6,087 nt of DNA from an uncultured Hymenobacter sp. (GTDB taxonomy: Bacteria > Bacteroidota > Bacteroidia > Cytophagales > Hymenobacteraceae). The translations under genes and the position numbers were made by a program. The notes under the pieces are model-generated. The model was not told the origin of the DNA, made no database searches, and saw only the letters and a program-made list of their open reading frames with translations. Location: positions 1-6,087 of the forward strand of contig CALMOO010000521.1 of assembly GCA_937871705.1 (NCBI GenBank). Direction: 5' to 3'. This document shows positions 1 through 5,625 of the stretch, piece by piece. The stretch's first letter is position 1; the number at the start of each line of letters is the position of its first letter.

Positions 1-1245
1 GAAGAAGCCCACGTAGAGCGGCTGGTCGGTTGCGGGCTGGTTGCGGGCTGGTTGCAGCTGGGGCAGGAAGGTCTGGTAGATATGCTTCTCGGCGTTGTAA
101 TAATCCTGCGAGTCGCAGGTGAGGCCGCCAAGCTGAATCTTGCGGTAGGGCCGGTTCCAGCCGTTGAGGGCCAGCATGATGTAGCGCTGGTTCAGGGCCC
201 AGGTGTCGGGCAGGTTGGTGATAAACGAGCCGTCAATCATGTACCACAGCTCCTTGTCGTTCTGCAGCTTCTCGTCCAGAATTGAGTAGATAATTGCCCC
301 GCTTTCGCCCACCGTGAAGATGCCGAACTCCGTAAAAATATTGGGCTCGGGCACGCCTTCCTCAGCGCAAATGCGCTGGATGGTGCGCAGGATTTCGGCC
401 ACCATGTAGGGGTAGTCGTACTCGGGCTGAATGCTGGTTTGGATAGGCAGCCCGCCGCCAATGTCGATGGTTTGGAGGGTAGGGCACACCTTGCGCAGCT
501 CGCAGTATTTATGAATAAAGCGCGACAGCTCGGTCCAGTAATACGACGTGTCCTTGATGCCGCTGCTGATGAAGTAGTGCAGCATAGTCAGCTCGAAGCG
601 CGGGTCTTCCTTGATGCGCTGCTCGAAGAGGGGTAGGGCGTCGGCGTAGCGCACGCCCAGGCGCGAGGTGTAGAATTGGAAGCGCGGCTCCTCATCCGAA
701 GCCAGGCGCAAGCCTAGCTTCACTTTTTTGTCACCTTGCACATGCTCGTGGTAGTACTCGATTTCATTGGGCGAATCGATGATGGGCAGGCAGTTGACGA
801 AGCCATCGTTGAGCAGCGCCGTGATGTCGCGCTTGTACTCCTCGGGCTTAAAGCCGTTGCAAATGATGTACTTATCCTTGCCAAACTTGCCCTGCTCGTA
901 GAGCGAGCGAATGATGCTGATATCAAACCAGCTCGACGTTTCGAGGTGCACGTCGTTCTTGAGCGCCTCGTCGAGCACAAAGCGAAAGTGCGACGACTTG
1001 GTGCAGTAGGCGTAGGAATACGAGCCGGTGTAGCCCGTTTGGGCAATGCCGTTGGCAAACCAATCTTTGGCTCGCTGAATCTGGGAGCTAATCTTGGGTA
1101 AATACGTGAGGCGCAGCGGCGTGCCATGCTTTTCGACCAGCGCCATCAGGTCGATGTCGTGGAAGCGCAGCTCCTGGTCTTGTACCGTAAAGTCGGCCGT
1201 AGGAAAGTCGAAGGTTTGGGAGATAAGGTCTTGGTAGGTATCCAT
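1..1245 (-). CDS. speA: Arginine decarboxylase (PLP, alanine-racemase fold), C-terminus cut off by window edge
   Basis: The enzyme should convert arginine to agmatine and CO2, the first step of the decarboxylase route to putrescine, in the cytosol. 415 codons are visible from ATG at 1245 and the frame stays open to base 1. I recall Bacteroidota homologues of roughly 460-470 residues, so about 50 are probably missing. PLP-enzyme landmarks occur in order: the Schiff-base lysine K83 in YCTKSSHF, H223 in LHYFISSG, the glycine loop DIGGG at 261-265, the phosphate-binding GES at 313-315, and C377-D378 in CDSQDYY, the cross-subunit active-site motif of fold-III decarboxylases. It is much shorter than the E. 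coli SpeA type. The start fits the family N-terminus and has no Shine-Dalgarno sequence. Arginine specificity rests on resemblance to proteins annotated so; ornithine, lysine or another diamino acid is possible. Residues about 396-406 are an insertion encoded by a tandem repeat. Confidence 0.85.
   Translation of the reverse strand, partial: MDTYQDLISQTFDFPTADFTVQDQELRFHDIDLMALVEKHGTPLRLTYLPKISSQIQRAKDWFANGIAQTGYTGSYSYAYCTKSSHFRFVLDEALKNDVHLETSSWFDISIIRSLYEQGKFGKDKYIICNGFKPEEYKRDITALLNDGFVNCLPIIDSPNEIEYYHEHVQGDKKVKLGLRLASDEEPRFQFYTSRLGVRYADALPLFEQRIKEDPRFELTMLHYFISSGIKDTSYYWTELSRFIHKYCELRKVCPTLQTIDIGGGLPIQTSIQPEYDYPYMVAEILRTIQRICAEEGVPEPNIFTEFGIFTVGESGAIIYSILDEKLQNDKELWYMIDGSFITNLPDTWALNQRYIMLALNGWNRPYRKIQLGGLTCDSQDYYNAEKHIYQTFLPQLQPARNQPATDQPLYVGFF
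28..59. repeat. 11-bp tandem repeat inside the decarboxylase gene
   Basis: GGTTGCGGGCT occurs twice head to tail (28-38 and 39-49) and is followed by a degenerate third copy, GGTTGCAGCT (50-59). It encodes Q/P/A/N-rich residues at about 396-406 of the decarboxylase, just before the conserved PLYVGFF. Because 11 is not a multiple of 3, gain or loss of one unit would shift the frame; in this sequence the frame is intact. Confidence 0.85.
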
Positions 1246-1262
1246 CGAAAACGAAAAACGGC

Positions 1263-1280
1263 CAAAGTGCCGCACCTTTG
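1263..1280. promoter_or_regulatory. Near-palindrome in decarboxylase leader, overlapping a -7-like word on the plus strand
   Basis: CAAAGTGC (1263-1270) is opposed by GCACCTTTG (1272-1280), an 8-bp dyad with one extra base. On the plus strand CACCTTTG (1273-1280) has five of the six fixed bases of TAnnTTTG and could be a distal promoter for the arginase gene, with a start near 1286. No convincing -33 TTG precedes it. If both promoters are real they face each other and would compete. Confidence 0.3.
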
Positions 1281-1292
1281 TGGCGGGCAGGT

Positions 1293-1320
1293 CAAAAGTA
1301 CCGCCGAGGGCGGGTAACAA
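1293..1320 (-). promoter_or_regulatory. Promoter of the arginine decarboxylase gene
   Basis: On the minus strand TACTTTTG (1300-1293) matches the Bacteroidota -7 consensus TAnnTTTG exactly. A TTG (1320-1318) lies 17 bp upstream of it, within the usual range for the -33 element. Transcription would start near 1287, about 40 bases before the ATG at 1245. The spacer contains an imperfect dyad (1298-1318, arms GTACCGCC and GGCGGGTAAC with two one-base bulges) where a regulator could bind. Confidence 0.6.
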
Positions 1321-1331
1321 GCCGCCCCACG

Positions 1332-1420
1332 CATCGGGTTCCGATGAAAGGAAGCGACATGGCTACGGCGGGTTTTCGCCGCAAGGCAGCGCTCGCCGGC
1401 AGCCAGGCTTGGCCGCCGGC
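1332..1420 (+). promoter_or_regulatory. Three successive inverted repeats upstream of the arginase gene
   Basis: Three dyads lie in a row. CATCGG (1332-1337) and CCGATG (1341-1346) form a perfect 6-bp stem with a 3-base loop. CGGCG (1366-1370) and CGCCG (1377-1381) form a 5-bp stem with a 6-base loop. GCCGGCAGCCA (1395-1405) pairs with TGGCCGCCGGC (1410-1420) through a 4-base loop, with a single A-C mismatch. None is followed by a T tract, so they are not simple terminators. They could be a structured leader or operators. GC-rich DNA forms stems easily, so function is unproven. Confidence 0.4.
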
Positions 1421-1432
1421 GCACGGTGCCGC

Positions 1433-1440
1433 CTGCTTTG
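1433..1440 (+). promoter_or_regulatory. Possible proximal -7 element for the arginase gene
   Basis: CTGCTTTG ends 22 bases before the ATG and keeps the TTTG half of TAnnTTTG but not its TA. It is the closest promoter-like word to the arginase start. The match is weak and no clear -33 element is visible. Confidence 0.2.
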
Positions 1441-1462
1441 TTTAGTCTACTTCCTACCCCCC

Positions 1463-2428
1463 ATGAAACGCATCAAGCTTATTGAAGTCCGCTCCGAGCT
1501 CGGGGCCGGCACGCGCGGCGCCAGCCTCGGCGTCGACGCCCTGCGCATTGCCAGCCTCAACAAAGGCTCCGACTATTTTCGGCGCTACAACGCCGTGGCC
1601 GTGCCCGACCTCAACCACGTGCTGTTTGAGAAGCACTTCTTTCCGTACGCCAAGTACATCGATTCGATTTACATGGTGCAGAAAGGCATTGCCAGCGCCG
1701 TGGAGCAGACGCTGCGCTTCGGCGAGTTCCCCTTGGTGCTGGCCGGCGACCACTCCAGCGCCAACGCCACCATTGCGGGCATCAAGGCCGCCTACCCCCA
1801 CAAAACGCTCGGGGTCATCTGGATAGACGCGCACGCCGACATCCACTCGCCCTACACCACGCCCAGTGGCAACGTGCACGGCATGCCGCTGGCCGCCGCC
1901 CTCAACGAAGACAACCGGCCCTGCCAGCGCAACCAGCCCGACGCCGAAACCGAGTTCTTCTGGCGGCGCCTCCAAAACCTGGCCGAGCCCGGCCCCAAGC
2001 TGCGCCCCGAGCACCTGGTGTACGTGGCCGTGCGCGACACCGAAGCCGAGGAAGACGCCGTAATTAAACGTCTGGGCATTAAGTGGATAAAGCTGCCCGA
2101 AATCGAAGAAAAAGGCGCGCGCCAACTGGCCCAGGAGATTTATGCACACCTGCACCAGTGCGACTTGGTGTACATTTCCTTCGACGTCGATAGCCTCGAC
2201 TCGGGCTTCAGCAAAGGCACCGGCACGCCCGTCGAGGCCGGCCTCTACTTGTCGGAAGCCGAGAACCTGTGCCAGGACTTGCTGGCCGACGAGCGCGCCG
2301 TGTGCTTCGAGATGGTCGAAATCAACCCCACGCTTGATAACGAGAACACGATGGCCAAAAACGCCTTCAATATTCTGGAAAAAGCCACGGCCGCCATCGA
2401 GCGGCGTTTGGCCAAAGCAGGGGGGTAG
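1463..2428 (+). CDS. rocF: Arginase-family ureohydrolase (probable arginase)
   Basis: The family hydrolyses arginine to ornithine and urea with a binuclear manganese centre. The product is 321 residues, a normal arginase length. By ungapped comparison with human arginase I, all six metal ligands are present: H97 in GDHS, D122, H124 and D126 in DAHAD, and D241 and D243 in FDVD. The SGNVHG loop (135-140), T255 in GTGTPV and E286 in EMVEINP also match arginase rather than the FDHG type loop of agmatinases or GGGHE of formimidoylglutamases. Two substrate-reading positions differ: human N130 corresponds to H128 and D183 to E194. I chose ATG 1463 because IKLIEVRSELGAGTRGAS aligns with the arginase N-terminus; the frame is open upstream from GTG 1280 but that part resembles no protein. 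The gene is divergent from the decarboxylase gene and convergent with the hydrolase. Agmatinase activity is the main alternative. Confidence 0.88.
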   Translation: MKRIKLIEVRSELGAGTRGASLGVDALRIASLNKGSDYFRRYNAVAVPDLNHVLFEKHFFPYAKYIDSIYMVQKGIASAVEQTLRFGEFPLVLAGDHSSANATIAGIKAAYPHKTLGVIWIDAHADIHSPYTTPSGNVHGMPLAAALNEDNRPCQRNQPDAETEFFWRRLQNLAEPGPKLRPEHLVYVAVRDTEAEEDAVIKRLGIKWIKLPEIEEKGARQLAQEIYAHLHQCDLVYISFDVDSLDSGFSKGTGTPVEAGLYLSEAENLCQDLLADERAVCFEMVEINPTLDNENTMAKNAFNILEKATAAIERRLAKAGG

Positions 2429-2436
2429 GAGCCTTG

Positions 2437-3678
2437 TTAGTACTGGCTGATAAAGGCGTAGGCACCCAGCGTGTAAGCCGTGGCCGACGAGAAATGGTTG
2501 CCGCCCTCAATGGGGTGCAGCTCGACCTGCGTAGCGCCGCGCTTGTGCATGGCATCGTAGGCATCCTGCGAGTTAAAGAATGGCACATAGTCGTCGGCCG
2601 TGCCGTGGAACAGTGCTACCGGGGCAGTGGGTTTCCAGTCGTAGATGTCGTTGTCGGCCAATGCTGCCGTGAGCTTCGCGTCCGAGTCATTCAGCACCGC
2701 ATTGCGGAAGCCCGAGGCAAATAACTGGCTCTGCTGGCTGGGTACTTCGGCAAATGGGTCGGCTTGCAAGCGCGTGGCATACGGCTCCTGGTAGTAGAAC
2801 GAGAACGGCCGATTCAGGGCATAAATGCGGTCGTAGGTGCGTAGCACCCACACGTAGCTGCTCAGGAAGCTAAGCGGCTGCGTCGCGTTCAAGATGTATT
2901 TAGCAAAGGCCGATTTGTGGTAGGCGCCCGCGCCGGGTGCGCTAGCCGTTACGGGGAGGGTAGTGGCGTATTTCTCTTCGAGCAGCTTGTGCAGCGCCAT
3001 GGTAGCGTAGCCGCCTTCAGAGTAGCCCAGCAGAAAGTTCTTCTGATTCACGCCTACCCCCTGCTGCTTGCAAAACTCCCGCGCGGCCCGCAGCATATCG
3101 GCCGAAGCCGAAGCCAGCGAAGCGGCGTGCTCATAAGGGTGGGGTAGGGCTTTGCTGGCGCCGTAGCCAATGTAGTCGGGCGCCGACACCACGTAGCCCG
3201 TCGAGGCCAGCACCGACACCACCGACCACACGTCGCTGCCCTCGGCGTAGTACGACGGCGCCTGGCCCTCGCTGCTGGGCACCAGCGTGCCGTGCTGGTA
3301 GCTGAGCACTGGCAGCGCCCCGGCCCCAACTGGCACCAGCACCGCGCCCGAAGCCGTAGTCTCTTGCCCATCAGGCGTGAGCGTGCGGTAAGTAAGCCGA
3401 TACACCCGAATAGGATAGTGCACCAACGCCCCCGCCAGCGGCACCGACTGCACGCGAGCAGCCAGCGTAGCCGTGCTGTATTCTCCAATCAAAGTGCTGC
3501 CGGTCAATACGGTAGCATCCGGAGTAGGAGTGGAGGTAGTGGGAGAGCTGGTAGTGGGGTCGGGCGAGTTGCTTTTGCACGCTGAACTGGCGGATAATGC
3601 CACGAACAGCCAAAAAATGCGATAGTTAACCAAGCGAAGGGAGCGGAATAGCGACACGCGGAAAGGAGTATAAATCAA
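2437..3678 (-). CDS. Secreted alpha/beta-hydrolase, probable lipoprotein (lipase/esterase-like)
   Basis: This is a predicted exported serine hydrolase of 413 residues if it starts at TTG 3678. A signal peptide is clear: basic residues (R18, R20), the hydrophobic core IFWLFVALSA (21-30), then SSAC with C34 as a plausible but not canonical lipobox cysteine. A low-complexity S/T/P linker follows (35-56). The catalytic fold shows HG in YQHGT (127-131, oxyanion region), the nucleophile elbow GYSEG with S220, the acid D362 in HGTADDYVP, and H395 in EGGNHF. This layout resembles secretory lipases and cinnamoyl-esterase-like hydrolases; the substrate is unknown. It probably acts at the outer membrane or in the periplasm. 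The start is uncertain: GTG 3657 (406 residues) and TTG 3633 (398 residues, a more typical short n-region) are in frame, and there is no ATG. An AGGAGA lies 13 bases before TTG 3678, too far to decide it. Confidence 0.85.
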   Translation of the reverse strand: MIYTPFRVSLFRSLRLVNYRIFWLFVALSASSACKSNSPDPTTSSPTTSTPTPDATVLTGSTLIGEYSTATLAARVQSVPLAGALVHYPIRVYRLTYRTLTPDGQETTASGAVLVPVGAGALPVLSYQHGTLVPSSEGQAPSYYAEGSDVWSVVSVLASTGYVVSAPDYIGYGASKALPHPYEHAASLASASADMLRAAREFCKQQGVGVNQKNFLLGYSEGGYATMALHKLLEEKYATTLPVTASAPGAGAYHKSAFAKYILNATQPLSFLSSYVWVLRTYDRIYALNRPFSFYYQEPYATRLQADPFAEVPSQQSQLFASGFRNAVLNDSDAKLTAALADNDIYDWKPTAPVALFHGTADDYVPFFNSQDAYDAMHKRGATQVELHPIEGGNHFSSATAYTLGAYAFISQY

Positions 3679-3684
3679 CGTTGA
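3675..3684. promoter_or_regulatory. Perfect 10-bp palindrome at the hydrolase start
   Basis: TCAACGTTGA is a perfect palindrome that covers the most upstream start codon candidate (TTG 3678) of the hydrolase. It could be a small operator, which would favour one of the downstream starts. I found no TAnnTTTG word on the minus strand in the 126-bp region ahead of this gene. A 10-bp palindrome can occur by chance. Confidence 0.25.
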
Positions 3685-3745
3685 AATGGAATCTCCTAAC
3701 GCCAGCCAGCAAGCCCTGCGTTCCGACCAACGTGTGAAAAAGCAG

Positions 3746-3774
3746 TTCCATAACCATTTTTCAGCGTATATTTG
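3746..3774 (+). promoter_or_regulatory. Promoter of the marR-MFS operon
   Basis: TATATTTG (3767-3774) is an exact TAnnTTTG -7 element. TTC (3746-3748) lies 18 bp upstream, one mismatch from the -33 TTG. Transcription should start near 3780, about 25 bases before the ATG at 3805. The element overlaps TTG 3772, which argues against that codon as the translation start of the regulator. Confidence 0.7.
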
Positions 3775-3776
3775 TT

Positions 3777-3798
3777 AAGTAAACTAATAAGTTTACTT
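3777..3798. promoter_or_regulatory. Inverted-repeat operator, probably for the MarR protein itself
   Basis: AAGTAAAC (3777-3784) and GTTTACTT (3791-3798) are perfect 8-bp inverted arms separated by TAATAA, 22 bp in all, two helical turns. The site begins two bases after the -7 element and covers the expected transcription start. That is the usual position and geometry of a MarR autorepression operator. Binding is inferred from position and symmetry. Confidence 0.72.
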
Positions 3799-3804
3799 TC
3801 TGAT

Positions 3805-4254
3805 ATGCCCAACCAACCCAACACACGGCATTTGGCCGCCGAGCTCCGCACGGTCGTGGGCCGGCTCATGAAAATGATGCGAAGCCACTCGTCTACACTT
3901 GGCCACCTTTCACTCACCGAGCGGGCTGTCATCAAGCTGCTGGCCCAAGGCCAACCGCTGCTGCCCAGGGAGCTAGCCGCCCAAGAAAAGGTAACCACAC
4001 AGTCCATGTCGCAGATACTGAGCCATCTGGCCGAGCTGGGCTACATCACGCGCCAGCCTTCGGCCACCGATAAGCGCAAGGTGCTCATCGCGTTATCGGC
4101 CGCTGGCCAAGGGCTGATTCCGGCTGTGCGCGAGGAGACGGATGAATGGCTGCACCAAGCGCTGCAGCAAAGCTGCACTCCCGGCGAACTGGCCAGTCTA
4201 AACCAGGCCCTACCCCTCCTAACGAGGCTCGTCGACTTCGATTTACCAAAGTAG
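3805..4254 (+). CDS. MarR-family transcriptional regulator
   Basis: This is a 149-residue winged helix-turn-helix repressor from ATG 3805, a normal MarR length. The DNA-binding domain starts at LSLTERAVIKLL (36-46), the recognition helix is about TTQSMSQILSHLAELGYI (64-81), and the wing carries the family signature around D89-K-R-K followed by LIALSAAG. N- and C-terminal helices would form the dimer. One cysteine (C124) lies outside the DNA-binding part, so redox sensing is not indicated. An in-frame TTG at 3772 lies inside the -7 element, so I reject the longer form. MarR proteins usually repress their own operon and release DNA on binding a phenolic or toxic ligand. The exporter starts 22 bp downstream, so the pair is probably one efflux operon; the ligand is unknown. 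The divergent hydrolase might also be under its control, but no second copy of the operator is visible there. Confidence 0.92.
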   Translation: MPNQPNTRHLAAELRTVVGRLMKMMRSHSSTLGHLSLTERAVIKLLAQGQPLLPRELAAQEKVTTQSMSQILSHLAELGYITRQPSATDKRKVLIALSAAGQGLIPAVREETDEWLHQALQQSCTPGELASLNQALPLLTRLVDFDLPK

Positions 4255-4276
4255 CCTGCTTTTAAACCTGAGCTGA

Positions 4277-5518
4277 ATGAAATTAGAAGCCATGCGCGCA
4301 TTTCGTAGCCGCAACTTTCGCTACTTTTTCGCTGGGCAATCCATCTCGCTGGTAGGCACTTGGATGCAAAAAACGGCAGTGAGCTGGGTGATTTATTCCC
4401 AAACGCACTCCAAATTTATGCTCGGCGTGAGCGTGTTTGCCACGCTGTTTCCATCGGCTATCTTTTCCTTACTTGGGGGGGTAGTGTCGGACCGCTACAA
4501 CCGCTACCGGGTGCTGCTGCTCACCCAGGTTTTGTCGATGGTGCAGGCCGCGCTGCTGGCGCTGGCGGTGTTTTGGCAGCCGGGCGCGGTGTGGGCCATC
4601 ATCGTGCTAAGCGCCGTGCTGGGCCTCATCAATGCCTTCGACGTGCCCGCCCGCCAGTCGCTGGTGTACGAGCTGGTAGACGATAAAAAAGACCTGCCCA
4701 ATGCCGTAGCCCTCAACTCGACGATGCTCAACCTCTCGAAGCTGCTGGGGCCCGCCGTGGCTGGCCTGGCGCTCGAGCAGCTTGGTGCGGCCGCTTGTTT
4801 CGGGCTGAATGCGCTCAGCTTTGTGGCCGTCATAGGGTCGCTGCTGGCGCTGAAGCTGCCGGCTTATATAACCAAGGCGCATACCACCAGTATTTTAAAT
4901 GAACTAACAGAAGGCTTTGAATACGTAAAAAACACGGCTAATATTCGGTTCATTATCAGCATGTTGGGGCTGACTTCTTTGCTTGTATTACCCTTTAATA
5001 ACCTGATGCCGGTGTACGCGAAGGATGTTTTTCACGGCACGGCTACCACCTTCGGCCTGCTCGACGGGGCCATTGGACTGGGCGGACTCGCGGGCGCGCT
5101 GTTTCTGGCTTCGCTGAAGCCCGACGTCAGCTTGAGCAAGGTCATTGCTGCCACCACGTTTGTATTTGGGGTCGGGCTGCTGCTATTCGCCTATACGCCG
5201 TGGTACACGCTGGCGCTGGTCTTCCTCGTCGTGACCGCATTCGGCATGATGGCCCAAACCACCATCAGCGTCACGCTGCTGCAAACCACGGTGGCGCCGG
5301 CTATGCGCGGCCGGGTTATCAGCCTCTACGTGCTCGTATTCACGGCTATGTTGCCGCTGGGCAGCCTGCTGGTAGGCGCGGCATCGGAGCACTTTGGGGT
5401 GCAGCCCACCGTGCTGGCCGAGGGATTTTTATGCTTGCTGATAGCCTTGCTTTACCTCCGGGACTTCCGCAAGGAAAAAACAGCGCCCCCTACCCCCGAA
5501 GTAGCGCTGGCCGCTTGA
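4277..5518 (+). CDS. MFS efflux transporter (MFS_3/EntS-like)
   Basis: This is an inner-membrane secondary transporter of 413 residues, expected to have about 12 membrane segments and to export a small molecule by proton antiport. The start FRSRNFRYFFAGQSISLVGTWMQ (about 9-31) is typical of the EntS/transmembrane secretion effector branch. The conserved cytoplasmic motif A reads GGVVSDRYNRYR (67-78, D72 and R73). NAFDVPARQSL (119-129) and PAMRGRVISLY (341-351) are further family signatures. A polar central loop spans about 195-222. The C-terminal tail is short and P/T-rich. It follows the MarR gene by 22 bp with no visible promoter or terminator between, so it is probably co-transcribed and repressed with it. 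ATG 4292 is a possible alternative start. The substrate cannot be read from the sequence; drug, siderophore or waste-metabolite export are all possible. Codons at 4861-5000 are unusually AT-rich. Confidence 0.9.
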   Translation: MKLEAMRAFRSRNFRYFFAGQSISLVGTWMQKTAVSWVIYSQTHSKFMLGVSVFATLFPSAIFSLLGGVVSDRYNRYRVLLLTQVLSMVQAALLALAVFWQPGAVWAIIVLSAVLGLINAFDVPARQSLVYELVDDKKDLPNAVALNSTMLNLSKLLGPAVAGLALEQLGAAACFGLNALSFVAVIGSLLALKLPAYITKAHTTSILNELTEGFEYVKNTANIRFIISMLGLTSLLVLPFNNLMPVYAKDVFHGTATTFGLLDGAIGLGGLAGALFLASLKPDVSLSKVIAATTFVFGVGLLLFAYTPWYTLALVFLVVTAFGMMAQTTISVTLLQTTVAPAMRGRVISLYVLVFTAMLPLGSLLVGAASEHFGVQPTVLAEGFLCLLIALLYLRDFRKEKTAPPTPEVALAA

Positions 5519-5526
5519 GGCACGCT

Positions 5527-5558
5527 GACCCTACCCCCTTGCAGGTAAGTGAAGGGTC
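5527..5558 (+). terminator. Weak inverted repeat after the MFS gene, possible terminator
   Basis: GACCCT (5527-5532) and AGGGTC (5553-5558) are perfect 6-bp arms around a 20-base loop, starting 8 bases after the MFS stop. TACC/GGTA pairing inside could extend the structure. No T tract follows, so an intrinsic terminator is doubtful. Confidence 0.25.
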
Positions 5559-5561
5559 TAG

Positions 5562-5597
5562 TTACGCTTAACTTTTAACGCATAACGCTTAATTCGC
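5562..5597. repeat. Degenerate 7-bp tandem repeat (TTAACGC) before argS
   Basis: Consecutive words TTACGC, TTAACTT, TTAACGC, ATAACGC and TTAATTC fill 5562-5595 with a 7-base period (the first word is one base short). As a result ACGCTTAA recurs exactly at 5564-5571 and 5585-5592, 21 bp apart. The stretch is AT-rich and lies just upstream of the argS promoter. It may be an UP-like or regulator-binding segment, or a common intergenic repeat. Confidence 0.55.
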
Positions 5598-5612
5598 CCC
5601 CTAGCCCTGCCG

Positions 5613-5620
5613 TACCTTTG
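5613..5620 (+). promoter_or_regulatory. argS promoter -7 element, placed for leaderless transcription
   Basis: TACCTTTG is an exact TAnnTTTG match. Only five bases (CCCTC) separate it from the GTG start of argS, so transcription should begin at or next to the start codon. No clear -33 TTG is seen at the usual distance; the AT-rich repeat lies there instead. Confidence 0.7.
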
Positions 5621-5625
5621 CCCTC

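Noticed and set aside
720..1127. Opposed open frames within the decarboxylase gene (minus 720-1127 and plus 736-1101)
   Set aside because: Both are shadows of the real minus-strand decarboxylase frame, which carries all the PLP motifs.
1332..1420. Known riboswitch class upstream of the arginase gene
   Set aside because: Stems are visible but I could match them to no known riboswitch consensus, so they are reported only as inverted repeats.
1280..1462. Upstream extension of the arginase frame to GTG 1280
   Set aside because: The extra 61 residues resemble no arginase N-terminus, cover inverted repeats, and ATG 1463 matches the family start.
1454..2155. Open frame of 233 codons on the minus strand opposite the arginase gene
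   Set aside because: It is a shadow of GC-rich codons in the arginase gene, has G/V/A-rich low-complexity sequence and no recognisable domain.
3054..3488. 144-codon minus-strand frame within the hydrolase gene
   Set aside because: It is R/C/W-rich shadow sequence out of frame with the catalytic S220 elbow.
3509..3565. Purine-rich stretch on the plus strand as a special DNA structure
   Set aside because: It is explained by the S/T/P-rich linker codons of the hydrolase.
3772..3804. TTG start for the MarR protein
   Set aside because: The codon lies inside the -7 element and the extension is encoded by the operator; ATG 3805 fits the family.
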